Shown piece by piece: positions 22,418-34,434 of a DNA stretch of 64,000 nucleotides. This DNA is from Adiantum capillus-veneris (taxonomy: Eukaryota; Streptophyta; Polypodiopsida; Polypodiales; Pteridaceae). Positions within the stretch are counted from its first letter, which is position 1. Every line of letters begins with the position of its first letter. The position numbers were made by a program, and so were the translations under genes. The stretch is taken from assembly GCA_014529385.2 (NCBI GenBank), contig CM043944.1, forward strand, positions 70,396,895 through 70,460,894. The letters run 5' to 3'. The notes under the pieces were generated by a model. The model searched no databases. It was not told the DNA's origin and saw nothing but the letters and a program-made list of their open reading frames with translations.

Positions 22418-22538
<121 letters not shown>

Positions 22539-22576
22539 TGGTCTCTACGCTTCCGCATCGTCGACTTTGACATTTA

Positions 22577-22954
22577 GTGCTCCTCTATCAAGCTCACTAC
22601 CAAAGAAAAACCAAAAGGCTCATCCCTGCTTGGCAAGGTCCATACAGAATGCAAGAGATTTTGCCCCAAAAAGGAGCGGTACAGTTATCAGCCCTGGAAG
22701 GTGTTCCTCTGCCCCTACTCAATGGATCTAAAATCAAGTGCTATCATTCCACAAATTGGCAATCTCTACTAGCTCCCGACTTCTTCAGATATGAACAGAT
22801 CCTCAGATATTCATTTGCAGAAACCCATCTCCCTCTCAGCATCATTCTAGAGCTTGCTCTGGGTACCTCGATCTTCCTACTACTGTTGCTGGTTGCTGTG
22901 TGTTTTAGCTATAGTATGCGGTATCTCCATCACTCCTTTTGTAGTTCCTGTTGA
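22577..22954 (+). pseudogene. Gypsy integrase C-terminal fragment plus a hydrophobic segment
   Basis: The 125-codon frame has a C-terminal gypsy integrase motif: RLIPAWQGPYRMQEILPQKG followed by GAVQLSALEG and LLNGSKIKCYH, the usual 'WxGPYxV...GAxxL...NGxxLKxYY' arrangement. After it comes a strongly hydrophobic stretch (ILELALGTSIFLLLLLVAV), apparently a membrane segment. No upstream integrase core is present; the sequence before 22577 is the A3 tail. It is an orphan fragment of an old Ty3 element. Its N-terminal boundary is unknown. Confidence 0.5.
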
Positions 22955-23102
22955 ATTTGATCGTACCAAGTTGTATTCTATTGTTCCCCTAACTCTGCTT
23001 GCTTCTCTGTTTTTCTCTCTGGCATGACTCCCTCTCAAACTCAACTCTCATTAATTATGTGCCACTCCCTTGTGATCAGTACTACTCATCCATCTCACTC
23101 TT
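22955..23102. other. Unassigned spacer left of LINE-B1
   Basis: I see no gene. It is the sequence into which LINE-B1 inserted; it continues at 29946. Confidence 0.5.
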
Positions 23103-23118
23103 CTCTCGAGCTCTTCTT
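23103..23118. repeat. Target-site duplication of LINE-B1 (left copy)
   Basis: CTCTCGAGCTCTTCTT here and CTCTCGAGCTATTCTT at 29930-29945 differ by one base and flank the element, as expected for target-primed reverse transcription. Confidence 0.8.
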
Positions 23119-23403
23119 TTTTTTCCGAGAAAAAGATCCTTCTATTAGTTAATGAAAGCTCCCCGTAGGGCTACAACCACCATTGCAAGAGAGGGCTACA
23201 ACAAACATGATGGGGAGACTCTCCCAATGAAAGAACAACATATATACAATGAGGCTAAATCAAGCGATGGGAGGAGGGAAGAGCCACATAGGTGGTCGGT
23301 AGTGCCATCTGAGCACACCCTGGACAATGGTGTAGAAAGACCCAGGGCGCCAGAGTCGAAGGAAAGCCTCGTGGCGCTCTTGCATGCGGTCGGAGCTGCC
23401 CTA

Positions 23404-26400
23404 TAGTCCCTCAAGCTGTCCTCTGAGAGTATGGATCAGCTCTAGCCAAAAGTCACGAACAGTCTCTGCTGGCGGCACAGAGCGGGCCTCAAAAATGCGG
23501 AAACAGCGCGCCCGCCAGATGAACCAAAGTGTCAGGCCACTGATGAGCTCCCAACACTCCTCTCTCTCACTGCACCACTCCTGTGGAGTAAACTCTGTAG
23601 CAGGCTGAAGTGTAGGACGCCCCCCCTATATCACTATCATCCTGTTGGTGGAAGATAGCTCAAACTGAATTGCCGGGCCCGTGAGAGTGGACCAAGCCGC
23701 TGCCCCCCAAGTGTACTGTCTAGCCGTGGAGAGAGTAGGCATCAGCCGAAGAACTCGTAGCCACACCTGCTTGGCCGAGGGACAATCCCAAAGACGATGA
23801 CGCTGACTCTCCACCAACTGGTCACAAGCTGCACATGCGGCCGAGAGACCACTATGCACAAGCCAGCTTCCTATTGTTGTAGCTCTATGTGCAACCAGCC
23901 ACTGAAACAAAGTGACACGCCTCGGCTGTCTAGAGTCCCACAGCCTTTGCCAAAAGGCTGCCAGGAACTCAACTGTGAGGCCCTCCTCCTACCAATGACG
24001 TGCTGTAGCGGAGCGGTCCTCTCTCTATGCTGCAAGTATATGACGTCCAAGCCGAACAGTGTACTGAAAGAAGGGGACTCCTGGGTGGTCTGCAGAAGAG
24101 AAGGAGTCCCTCCATAGCCACTCACCAGGATCCCACTGTACTCGTGCCAGTGGACAACACTCCCAAGCCCATAGCCTCCAGTGTCCAGTCTCAAGAGCTG
24201 TTGCGTCAGGGTCTATGATGCAAGTCCTCCCACAGATGCCCACAACTCGGATCCTCTGAAAACATCACTCTGCTACCTGAGGGGCCTCTACTGCAACTCG
24301 CTGTAATCGTCCCCCACCCTGAAGCTCGAAGAACAGGGCTGGGACAGTCTCTGAGCAGGCCCTGACTGAAATGAGAACCTCCAGTCGTGTGAAGGCTCCC
24401 ATCCACCGGGGTGCTACTGGCTCGAGAGGCATGAGCCACTCAGTTGGAACTGACTCTGAGATGTCCTGACACATGCTTTGCACCCCTCTCATGCCCTGCA
24501 GCTCGAAACCCTGCACCTCCTCTGACAAACCTGTGAACTCTAGCCAGTCACCTAGAGAGCACGCTGGACCTGCTGCCATGGGACCCCAGGAAACATGAGG
24601 CCGACTACCAACCAAGTGGCCTCTCTGAGTGCTAACCATGGGATTCCAGACGAGGGGCTGCCGTAGACGCTCCTCCGTGCACATCGGCTGTCGCTGCTCC
24701 AAGCCACGCCGTAAGAGCTCCCAAGAACGAAGCAAACTCACAGCGAAGCGGTCCTCTAGTCTCCTGCTCAAACTAGCTCGGCGCATCTCTGTAAAGATCC
24801 ATCTGGTCGAAGGTTGCCAAGGGCCTCCTGACTGAGGCACCTTGGCACGAAGCCTCTGCAAATAGAACTCCTTCCAGGGCTCCTCACCTGGAAGAAGTCC
24901 TCTGACTATGAACTTCCCTAGAAGGGCTCTGCTCTGCTGTGCTGGATCAATGATCCCAAGCCCACCATGAGAACAAGGAAGAGTGATGAGCGACCAAGCC
25001 ACCTTGGCTCGGGCCATCTGAGTGTCACGTCCTGACCAAAGGAAGTTCCTGATCAGCCTCTCTACCTGGCTAATACAAGAACTCAAGAAAATCCAACAGG
25101 AAGTGATGTACCACATAGTCGCCAACAGCACCTGGTTGGCAACTACTATTCTACTAGCCAGCGAAAGTCGTGCTGAGCTCCAATGTAACAGCTTTCTCTT
25201 GATGGACAGGAGAAGAGGAGCAATCTGCTACTCGGGTGACAAGTCCAAACCAGCCTGACAACCCAAGTACCGAACTGCAGTCCCTGGGGGAATCCACCTG
25301 AAACCCTCTCCTGGCATCCAATCTGGCACAAGAGCACTACCAACCGAGAAAGCCACTATCTTTCTCCAATTGATCAGTGCGCCCGATAAACAACAGAAGG
25401 TCTCCAGAGCCTGCTCACATCTGTGAAGATTGGCCTCCTGGCCATCTAAGTACAAGGTTGAGTCATCGGCAAACTTAGCGTCCAGTAGCTCCTCTCCCCG
25501 AATAGGGAGTGCTAAGCCCCGAAGATCAACCTGCTGTGACACCAAAAATCTGCTCATCGCCTCCGCATAGAACAGAAAGAGAAAGGGGGCAAGAGGACAA
25601 CCCTGTCTGACCGAGCGTGTGAGCATGAAGCGCTCACCTCTCCCTCTTGCCAAAAGCACCTCACTGTGGGCCTGTCTGTACAAAGCTGACGCCCCTATGA
25701 TCCAAGCATCTGAGAAGCCCATCCTGCGGAGAGTGCCCTCTAGAAAGTCCCAGTCAACTCGGTCGTATGCCTTCTCAAAATCGAGAAGAAGAATCACAAG
25801 GTCCTCACCATGGAGCTGTGCCAGGGCAGAAGCCTCCCAGAAAGTGAAGATGTTGTCAAGGATACTGCGTTCCTTGACAAAACCTGTCTGAGTCCCATGT
25901 ATAAGGCTCTCCAAACGTGGCTGAATCCTCAAACTCAGAGCCTTGGCAAGAATTTTGTAGGCTGAGTTGAGGATGGTGATGGGGCGCCACTGTCGAATCC
26001 CATCCAAGGAGCCACCCTCCTTGGAAATGAGGTAGATCAGGCCCTCACTCATGCTGTCAGGCATCACTCCTGTATGCAAAATGTACTGAAAAGCACTACA
26101 AAGATCTGGGCCAAGCAGGTCCCAGTACTCCAAGAAATAGCTGGGAGTCAACCCATCCTTACCTGGACAGCTACCACGAGGGAGGGCCCTAAGAGCCGTG
26201 TGCAGCTCCTCAAGCTGAAGTGGAATCTCTAGCCTCTGGCGCATCTCCTCTGTCACAAAACATGGCATCTGTGCCCAAACCTGCTCCCTGCATGCATCCT
26301 GCCGCTCTGACTGAGGCTCAGCCGATAGTAACTCACGGTAAAAGTCAGTAGTAACTACACGCATATCCTCGGGCTCACAAGCAACTGACCCATCGGGCCT

Positions 26401-27605
26401 CCTCAACTGAATGACCTTGGCATGCGAGTGCCGAGGTCCCACTGTCTCAAAAAAAGCACCAGTCACTCTGTCACTCACCTGAGTCCACTGAGATGCCTGT
26501 CGGTGAAAGGCAAACTCATAATGCCTCTCCTCTGTGCTAGCAAGCTCCTGTCGAGCCTGCTGTAACTGCTCCTCCAACCATGGATTGTCTGGATGTTGCT
26601 CCTACATCCTCTGTAGTGAAGCAATGCCTTGTCTGAGACGCTGCTCCGCCTCTCTCCCTGTAGCCCAGCGATCTTGAGACTCCTGAAGAAAAAAGAGGCT
26701 AGGCTGAGCTAGGCCTGAGGCCACTCTGTCTGCAGGTGAACCCTAGCTATCCATGCCCTCTGTCCAGAGAGCCTCTACCCTCTCTCTGAGTGCTAAGTCC
26801 AACAAGACCCTCTCTGGGATGCGAAGCATCGTGCTCCCAATCCTCTACCTGTCTACCACCGTGAGGATCACTGGTGCATGGTCCGAGAAGGAAGTCCTTG
26901 CCAAGATGCCCACTGAACCCCCCAAGTCACTGAAGTGGTCACTAGTGTAGAAGCGATCTATCCGCGATAGATTCACTCCTCCCACTCTGCGGTCTGATCT
27001 AGAGAAGGCAAGACTGTCTGAGGACCTCACAAAACCAAAGTGCTGCCATGTATCCGAGACCCTCAAAGTCATACAAAACCTCTCCCAAGCTGCCAACTTG
27101 ACTCCATGCACAGTAGCATGGCTGCCACCAATCCTGTCAAAAGGGTCCTCCAACATGTTGAAGTCCCCTCCTATACACCAATGATCGGCCTGCGGCAAAG
27201 ACTCAACAATCTGTGACCAAAACTCTGCACGAGCACTCGCCACATTGGATGCATAGATGTTCCGGAAGCCCACAAGGCCACCATGAACCTGCATAGTAAT
27301 CCACTGAGCCCTGCCTGGCACAATAATCCCTCTGCCCACAATGGCCTGCCGCAATGAGTCCGCAATAGTCATACATACCCCACCCTGGATGCCTCCAGAT
27401 CCAAAAGCAACTGACCAAAAGGTATCATAACGTCCACGAAAATCTGACCACATCGCCGAATGCGGCTCTCACACAGATAGTGCTCCTGAAGCATAAGGAG
27501 ATCAATCTCTCCTCCCACAAGGCAACGCTGAAGCTCCTGACGCAATCGGCCCCGTTGTCACTGAAACTGGGGCCCACCTAGTCCCTACACGTTCCATGAG
27601 ACAAT
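23404..27605 (-). pseudogene. LINE-B1 ORF2: endonuclease, reverse transcriptase, zf-RVT
   Basis: The N-terminus reads SWNV*GLGGPQF at 27600, where plant LINEs have SWNVRGLG; a TAG and a TGA lie there. Endonuclease continues at 27453-26845 (CIGGDFNMLEDP, RIDRFYTSDHF, SDHAPVIL). RT is one 449-codon frame (26577-25228): SCPGKDGLTPSYF, GFVKERSILDNIF, LLLDFEKAYDRVDWDFLEG, SVRQGCPLAPFLF, catalytic FADD. The C-terminal part continues at 25131-24265 (IRNFLWSG, KVAWSLITLP) and the zf-RVT-like region (FQWLVAHRATT, HRLWDCPSAKQVW) at 23910-23700. A few frameshifts and stops inactivate it. Confidence 0.88.
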
Positions 27606-27957
27606 CCTCATGGGGAGCGAGAGAGAACAGATGCTGCCGCAGCAGCAAGACGGGCTATCTTCGAGGCAGGCTTGGATGGGGATTAATCCGCATCCGAGCG
27701 TCCTCTAGATAGGCGTGACTGCAGTGAATGCCTAGCCCAAGCCCAAGCAGAGCGATCCGTGCGTAACGCAACCTCCTCTGTCCAGGAGTCCTCATGAATG
27801 TATACATAGCAAGGCAAACACTGCGTATCAGCAAAGAAGTACACCACAATGTGCCTACATCCTGCTGAGTCTGGGGGTGTCACCGCAAACTTGACCAATG
27901 GCCACAAAGTCTGCAGCATATCTGTAACTCCAAGTTCTCCCATGTGGTGAGAGAACT

Positions 27958-29520
27958 CTAAGACCTGTGTATCAACCATCCCACCACTGAGTCGAGGGAC
28001 CACTCTGTCTCGGCCCTACCACAGAGGGGGAAGGAGAAACCAACTGCTAAGTCCAAGGCCTCTGTCCCCCTAGCGGCGAGGAACAAAACATGGACCCTGA
28101 AGCAGGCTGCCTTATTGTCTGTTGCGGAATCGCCGAGAAAACGAGTGAACCCGTAGTCGAAGAAGTCCCAACGGCATCGGATGTCAATGCTCGTCAGCCC
28201 ACGAGGGATAGCTACAAGGGAGGATGTCTGAATCTGCAGAGGGGGCCACAAGAAGGGCTGACCCTCTCTCGCTAGGCGACTCGCGGCAAAGGCGCTGCCA
28301 AGAGATCTCCTAGCCGCCGGAGAGGGACCAGTCTCCTGAGCCGACTGAGAAACTGGAGTAGGAGGGGGGGGGAGAAGGAGCTGGGGAGAGTGGAGAAGAG
28401 GGGCGGGATGGGGCGATAGAGGTAGAGGGGCGAGGTGGAGAGGCGACGGGAGCAGAAGGCGGGGAGGATGAGGGAGAGGGGGGGAACTCTGGGGGGGGGG
28501 GGGAGGGGCTGTCGAGGGAGAAGCGGAGGTGGGGCCTGGCGCAGGGATCTCCTCCTGCTCAAGAGGACCAAAACGGTTCCCCGTGGGAACCCACTGTTGC
28601 TGAGTAGGCACCTGAGGGCCACTCTGAGTGCCAGGCTGACGCTGTGGCCCCTGGTGTCGGCGACCACGAGCCTGCTGCCACCCCTCCTCCGCTGGAGCCC
28701 CAGACTCGGAGGGTGGCTCTGCATCTGTACGTTGTGCCGCTGGCTGTGGCTGCGGGCCAGCCCTGGCAGGCTGGGGCTGAGGCTGTGGTGCAAATCGCGG
28801 CATCCTCCGTGGACACGCCTTCGCTAGATGGCCCATCCGTCGACAAATGAAGCAGTGGTTCGGGAGGCCCGAGTACTCCACACTCTATCGAAACCAACCC
28901 CCACTCACCCAAGGTAAAAGGATAACCTTCGGGAGCGTGTGGGTATCTCTGACCAAAACTCGAACTGAGGGAATGCCAGCCGCCTTGGCAGTTACTGATG
29001 CTGCCGTACGAGGTGTCTCGAGGACAATCCCAATGGCGGAACCGATCCTGGAGAGAAGTGGTAGGTACTCCCTCCATAAACCCAGAAAGCAGACTGGGAT
29101 GGGGATGTCTGCCTCCTCCACTAGAACATCCGAAGCTGGGTCAAAACCATGTTGCCACTGTCGAAAGTGGGCACGTGATGCTCGGATGGCCAGTGGACTC
29201 ATAGCTATGACCTTCGACGCCATCTCGGAGGACTCAAACTCGATTTGATAGTAACCCCGTCCGAGAATCTGGACATCCAAGATCTTTCCCACCTCTGCGA
29301 GAAGGCGGGCCTGGAGAAGGTCTCGCAGCTCTCCTCTGCTAGGTCGGGTGCCGGGAATCTAGCAGATGACCGAGGTCGCCTGCAATCGCTCTACCTGTGC
29401 GGCAAGGCTCGCTTGCTCTGTAAGCGAGAGAGAAAGTCGAATGGTGGGCTCAGCGGGGTCGGGCGAGCGGACTTCTGGCGAGTCGCTTTGTGGCGAAGCT
29501 AGAGCCTCTATCTGTGTCTA
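27958..29520 (-). pseudogene. LINE-B1 ORF1: DUF4283-like protein with one CCHC knuckle
   Basis: The upstream part reads IEALASPQSDSPEV..., then IPGTRPSRGELRDLLQARLL after a TAG near 29358. The DUF4283-like core follows (GYYQIEFESSEMASKVIA, FLGLWREYLPLLSRIGSAIG). After a frame change near 28883 comes the zinc knuckle CFICRRMGHLAKAC (about 28845). The rest is a Pro/Gln-rich tail. In this class ORF1 binds element RNA. The start codon is unclear, and reading frames upstream of 29520 are GC-rich shadows. Confidence 0.75.
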
Positions 29521-29929
29521 CTGCTGTGGCGTAAGAAGGGGACGACGGGAGGGTGCTGCAATTGGGCGCGCCAAACACTGCTGCAAGGAATTGAAACAAA
29601 TGCCGAAAGTGCCGAACTGCAGGGAGTTTCCGAGGAGAAGGAACCAAACGGGCGGGCGAACGGGCCGAGGCGGGGGGGGGAAGGGAAATAGCGGGCTGGG
29701 GCAAGCGGGCAGGCAGCGAAACAAGCACAGGGGATAGGCCAGCAGGCGGCGGCAGCTAGGGCTGAGGGCGGGCGGACGGGCTGGGTCAGGGGCAGCGGGC
29801 AGGGGGGAGGGGGGAGGCAGCCAGCGGCAGGGCAAGGCAGCGCTGGGGAGGGGGGGGGGGGGGTGACTGCGATGGCGCAACGGGGATTTCACAGCAGCAG
29901 CAAGCGTTCTTGCAGCCCTTAAGGCCACT

Positions 29930-29985
29930 CCTCTCGAGCTATTCTTTGTTTAAGCATTCCCGGAATTAGCAATCCTCACATGTTA
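29930..29985. other. Spacer with LINE-B1 target duplication and chromovirus target site
   Basis: 29930-29945 is the right copy of the LINE-B1 duplication. 29981-29985 (TGTTA) is the left target-site duplication of the chromovirus, matched exactly at 39970-39974. Confidence 0.85.
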
Positions 29986-31427
29986 TGAAACCGGCCCGTG
30001 GGACGGTAGGCTTTGCCTTTCACACGAAATTCTTTACTTTACTATAGACACACACAGAGAGAACTTTGCAAAGGTAACCTGCGACGGGAACTAACACTTA
30101 AAGCACACACGGCTCGGAGGATAGAATGCTCCGAGCAGACGCTGACAACCTGTAGGCCCTAAAATTGGTGCCCCTTTCGGTGTTTCTATTTACTTTAAGA
30201 GGGTAAATTACAAGAAGAGTCCTAGATATTCTTTACCTGTATCCAGCTAGATACCACCTGTTCTGGAAAAATTTCGATAGCATAACAGCCTCAAAACTTG
30301 CCCGAAACCAATTCCCCTGCTGGAACTCACTCCCACTGACATAAACCCTCTGTTTTCTGCATAAAAACAGTGAATTCAGCATGCTGTATTTACTGGTTTT
30401 TGCTCTGTTTTCAGCCCTGAACTATCCTCTAGCAATGGGGCGCTGTTCCCAATGGTTCTGGCATCCGTATGGCTGAAAAACAGTCCAATTTCAGCGCATA
30501 ACCAGCGCTGAAAACGCACCTGTACGGTGAGGCTATCACCTTCACCGGTGCCTGCTTTTGGAGAAGCAGTTAGCTACTCCCTTTCCTGCTCAGAGAGGCT
30601 CTTGCCTCAGCAAAAACGCATATGCCCACACAACTATACATGAGTCAAATGAAGAGCCCCCTTCTGGGGCATCACATTACTGAACGTAGGGGAGAGAGAG
30701 AGCAGTGTAAGGTGTGCAGGATATGAATTCTTGCACTACACTGTACATGAGAGGTAAAGCTTGCAGTCAATAGCTCTTAACATGTGACCATCTTGCAAAT
30801 GAAGCCTTCCCAGCTAGAAATCAAGCGCCCTCTTCTTTTGCATGAGGAAAGTGCACCAAAAAGTGCCACTTGACACATTTACAAGCAATTTCCCGCTTAA
30901 AAATCTCCCGACTGGTTGCCCAGTTGACTTTGCAACAGAGTTCTAAAATGTTCCCCTTGTCATTCTGGAGGTAATGACGCGAACAGATTTTATGGTCCAA
31001 AATAGCAGTTCTCTAAATTTTAGGAGGTGCTTCCGTTGGACTCCCAGTGGTCATCTAACCATCTATCCCCACTGGGACCGCATCCAAAAATGCAATATGG
31101 CCCAGCTGTCGGGTACCTTTGGTGGCCCCACCTTGGCATTGTGCCTTTATTGAGTTCACTTCCTAGTATCCACCAACTTGCTAAGTGCGACGGGGGGACC
31201 TACATGATCTTGAATTGAGCCTAGACATCCTCTTACTATACGAGTTCCAGTGCCGACCAACTTCCCGTCTGCGGGTTTCACATTGGCCATACAATGTCCG
31301 ACCATTTGCAACTTCGAAAAGAGGGTCTCAAAAATTAAACAAAAATCATTGGAAAGAAACCAACAAATAAGGTTAGCAATTACCACGTCCTCGAGACATA
31401 GTTAACAGTTGCCATGTCCTCGTGACA
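29986..31427 (-). repeat. 3' LTR of the chromovirus (uninterrupted, 1442 bp)
   Basis: On the plus strand it runs TGAAACCGGCCCG to CCTCGTGACA. It matches the right LTR segment by segment and preserves the empty insertion sites of LINE-A4 (GA tract near 30690) and the MITE (near 31280). Confidence 0.9.
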
Positions 31428-31440
31428 TACCCTCCTCTTG
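31428..31440 (-). promoter_or_regulatory. Polypurine tract of the chromovirus
   Basis: On the minus strand CAAGAGGAGGGTA directly precedes the LTR start TGTCACGAGG, which is the expected place for plus-strand DNA priming. Confidence 0.75.
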
Positions 31441-31736
31441 AAATCGCAAACGTCCTCGATTGCATATCATAAATACATGCCACTGATGATCTTGTGTTGT
31501 TAGCGCTCTTTTAACATTGCATGTATCCGCAAGAATGGTCGCAACACATAGATACAAATGACTTAATGAGACCTTCATACTTTTGTCATTTTCATCTATT
31601 ACACTGAATTCATATGTACATATGATGTACTAGCTCTATCATTACCCCTCCTTTGCACACGTTGGGTTGGGGCATACGTAGGCTTTAACCCAAAGGCTTC
31701 AAGTTAAAGCTGCAGTACATTTGGTGACTCTGACAG

Positions 31737-32162
31737 TTAATACTCTTCCATCCACTTTGCATCTATAGGTGGATAGTTCTTGAACTTCACCAAATAGCAT
31801 CTTGCAACTCGTCCTTCAACTTTTCTGTCCTTATGTGCCAAAACTTGCTCAGGTACTAGGATCTCATCAAGTTCCTCAACTTCTGGCTGATCCTCATCTG
31901 ACATATCTTCTGGCACATCACCCACAAAGGGTCTTGAAAGACTCACATGAAACGCATTATGAATCTTCCACGGATCAGGCAATTTCAGCTTGTAATCTAC
32001 ATCGTTGATCTTATCAAGCACTTGAAAAGGCCCATAGTAACGCATATTGAGCTTAGGAACGAGCCGTTCCTTGCCCTTCATTTTTTTTAACCTTGCCTTC
32101 TCAAACCTTAAGAGAACCCCAATCACCAGGTGACAACAGCAATTCACGACGGTGACGATCAA
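31737..32162 (-). pseudogene. Chromovirus integrase C-terminus and chromodomain
   Basis: The frame contains the integrase C-terminal GPF motif (YYGPFQVLDKINDVDYKLKL, HNAFHVSLSRPF) and then a chromodomain-like end: ILVPEQVLAHKDRKVEGRV followed by YLVKFKNYP and KWMEEY with a natural stop at 31737. The aromatic residues expected for methyl-lysine binding are only partly evident (Y/W of YLVKF and KWMEE). The domain tethers integrase to chromatin. Confidence 0.85.
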
Positions 32163-32963
32163 CAGCCTTTTTCTGCTTTGCCTGAGTCTTCTTCAAGGCA
32201 ACTTTAATTTTCTTGTACACTTCATCCATGTTCTCAACATATCGATCTGCCTCAAAGATCCTGTCCTTTGTATGCAAAATGGGAGGAACCTTTTTGCCGC
32301 CTTCAACAATCTCAAAAGGTGCCTTGCCCGTCGACAAATGCACCGTATTGTTTACGCATACTCAAGCATAGGCAAATACTGTTCCCACTTGCCCTTATTA
32401 TCTGACACATAGCATTTCAGCAGATCCAAGACAGTAGAATTAGCCTCTTCTGACTGTCCATCAGTTTGTGGATGAAACGAAGACGAGATCTTGAGCGTAG
32501 TGCCCATGTTCTCAAACAATCCTCTCCATAACAAACTTATCATGCAAGGATCATGATCACTGACAATCGATTGTGGCATACCATGGTACTTAAAACACAT
32601 TGTACATGAACAAGCGTGCCATCTGATCAGATTTTATCTTCTTCCTGACAGGGAAAAAATGGGCTTGCTTGCTGAACCTGCAGATAATGGTCCATATACG
32701 ATCATTCCTTGTTGGCGTTCTTGGAAGATCAAAGATAAAATCCATAGCAATGCTTTCCCATGGCTTATCCAGAATCGGCAGTGGTTGTAACAACCCTGGT
32801 GCCTTTTGCCTGTCAAACTTGACCTTTGGCAAATCATACATGCTTGCACAAAGGCATCCACATCTCTCCTAAAGGTAGGCCAATAGAAGAATGTCTCTAC
32901 CGCTTTAACTGTCGCATCAATACCACGATGCCCTGCATATAGTGCGACATGACTTTCTACCAT
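32101..32963 (-). pseudogene. Chromovirus integrase (zinc-binding and DDE core)
   Basis: H-x-H and CMICQRSS (near 32960-32830) form the zinc-binding domain. The core carries AMDFIFDLP, IVSDHDP and QSEEAN, the positions of the three catalytic acids D, D and E, with HPQTDGQ between the last two. A frame change around 32590 and another around 32350 split it. Integrase joins the cDNA to host DNA. Confidence 0.85.
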
Positions 32964-32975
32964 GACCTTATGTCG

Positions 32976-34272
32976 CTATGGCCTGATGAGACAAAGTCTG
33001 CCATGCATCATCATAAAATCATCTCTGAGGAGGTAGTGCTCATGATGTTGCCCCTCTTGCAACTGTTTAAAAATCCTTGCGAAGTCTTCATCTGTGGCAT
33101 ATTGTTCCTTCATGTCATCAAGCTCATGATGATAAGGAATTGACATAGCTGAAATTTGAGGCTTTCTTGATAACGCATCAGCCACAACATTCTTCTTGCC
33201 TTCCACATGCATAATTTGGAAGTGGAACATAGAAAGAATGTTTGCCCATCGCATATGCTTTTCGGATAGCTTTGAATGTGTCAAGAAGTATCGCAAGATC
33301 TGGTGGTCTGTTGGACAACAAAATCAGCACCTAAGAGGTAGTGCTTCCAACTAGAAAGCGCATCAATCACGGCCAAGAGCTGTTTCTCATAGACTTGCAT
33401 AGTCTTTTTTGGCCCTTGCAAAATTCAACTTTCATAAGCTACTACCCGTCCATCTTGCATTAGCACTGCTCCGATGCTATTGCCACACGCGTCACACTGA
33501 ACCACAAATGACTTCCTAAGATCTGGCAAAACAATTACCGGATCTGAAGTCAACTTTTGCTTTAAGAGACTAAAAGCTGAAATCTCTTTTTGGGTCCATC
33601 TGAAAGTGACCTCTTTCTTTTGCAAAGCATGAAGAGGTGATGCTATCTCTGCAAAATTCCTGATAAACCTTCTATAGAATGAGCACAATCCCAAGAAGCT
33701 TCGGACATCATGCACAGTCTTCAAGTCTGGCCATGTCTTAATAGCTTCGACCTTTGCGGGATCCATTCTGACACCATCCTTTGACACTATGTGGACAAGA
33801 AAGTGGATCTCTTCCAAGAAAAATTCACTTTTCTTAGGATTGACAAGTAACCGTGACTGCGCAGCTCTTCGAACACAATGGTCAAGTGACGCCTATGCTC
33901 CTCTTCATACTTCGAATAGACTAACATGTCATCGAAGAATGTCCCAACAAATTGTTGATGCGAGCGGAAAATCCGGTCCATTATCCTGTTGAACGTGGCA
34001 GGGGCACTCTTTAGACAAAACGGCATCACTAAGAACTCATAAAGAACAAATGTCGTTCTGAACGCAGTCTTGTGCACATCCTCTGGCCTTATACGAATCT
34101 GATGGTACCCACTCTTAAGGTCCATCCTGCTGAAAATTGCAGCACCCTCTAAACGATCAAGAATATCATCAATCCTTGGAATATGAAACCTATTCTTGAT
34201 GGTATTCTTATTCAACACAAGGTAATCAATACACATGCGCCATGAGCCATCCTTTTTCTGTACTAGGAGCAT
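32976..34272 (-). pseudogene. Chromovirus reverse transcriptase and RNase H
   Basis: RT (34272-33787): LLVQKKDGSWRMCIDY, FSRMDLKSGYHQIRI, PFCLKSAPATFNRIMD and catalytic FFDDMLVYS, where FFDD is usual for gypsy. RT connection (33817-33425): SKDGVRMDPAKVEAI, SFLGLCSFYRRFI. RNase H: VVQCDACGNSIGAVL (first catalytic D), YEKQLLAVIDAL and, later, ADALSRKP at the end (33296-32976). Frame changes near 33790 and 33300 break it. Confidence 0.9.
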
Positions 34273-34434
34273 TGGGGATCAAAAGGGTGAAAAACTAGGC
34301 TGGATCAACCCCTTCTCTAATAACTCCTCAACCTGGCCCATAATCTCTTTCTGCTGCGCTGCACTAATCCTCTAGGGAGGTCTATTTGGTGGGCTATACC
34401 GTGGCACCAAATCTATCCGATGGTCCTCAGGTCT

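Larger units (their letters stand above)
23117..29929 (-). mobile_element. LINE-B1: near full-length plant L1 LINE with target duplications
   Basis: It spans 6.8 kb on the minus strand. The GC-rich 5' end is at 29929, then ORF1 (about 29520-27958), ORF2 (27605-23404) and a 3' end GGATCTTTTTCTCGG followed by eight A at 23118-23125. A 16-bp duplication flanks it. Its architecture (DUF4283-like ORF1 with CCHC, then endonuclease-RT-zf-RVT) is that of typical plant L1 elements and is clearly different from LINE-A. Confidence 0.9.

Noticed and set aside
28435-29928. Long GC-rich ORFs on both strands in the LINE-B1 5' region
   Set aside because: Shadows of the GC-rich ORF1/5' UTR; only the frame with DUF4283-like and CCHC motifs is supported.
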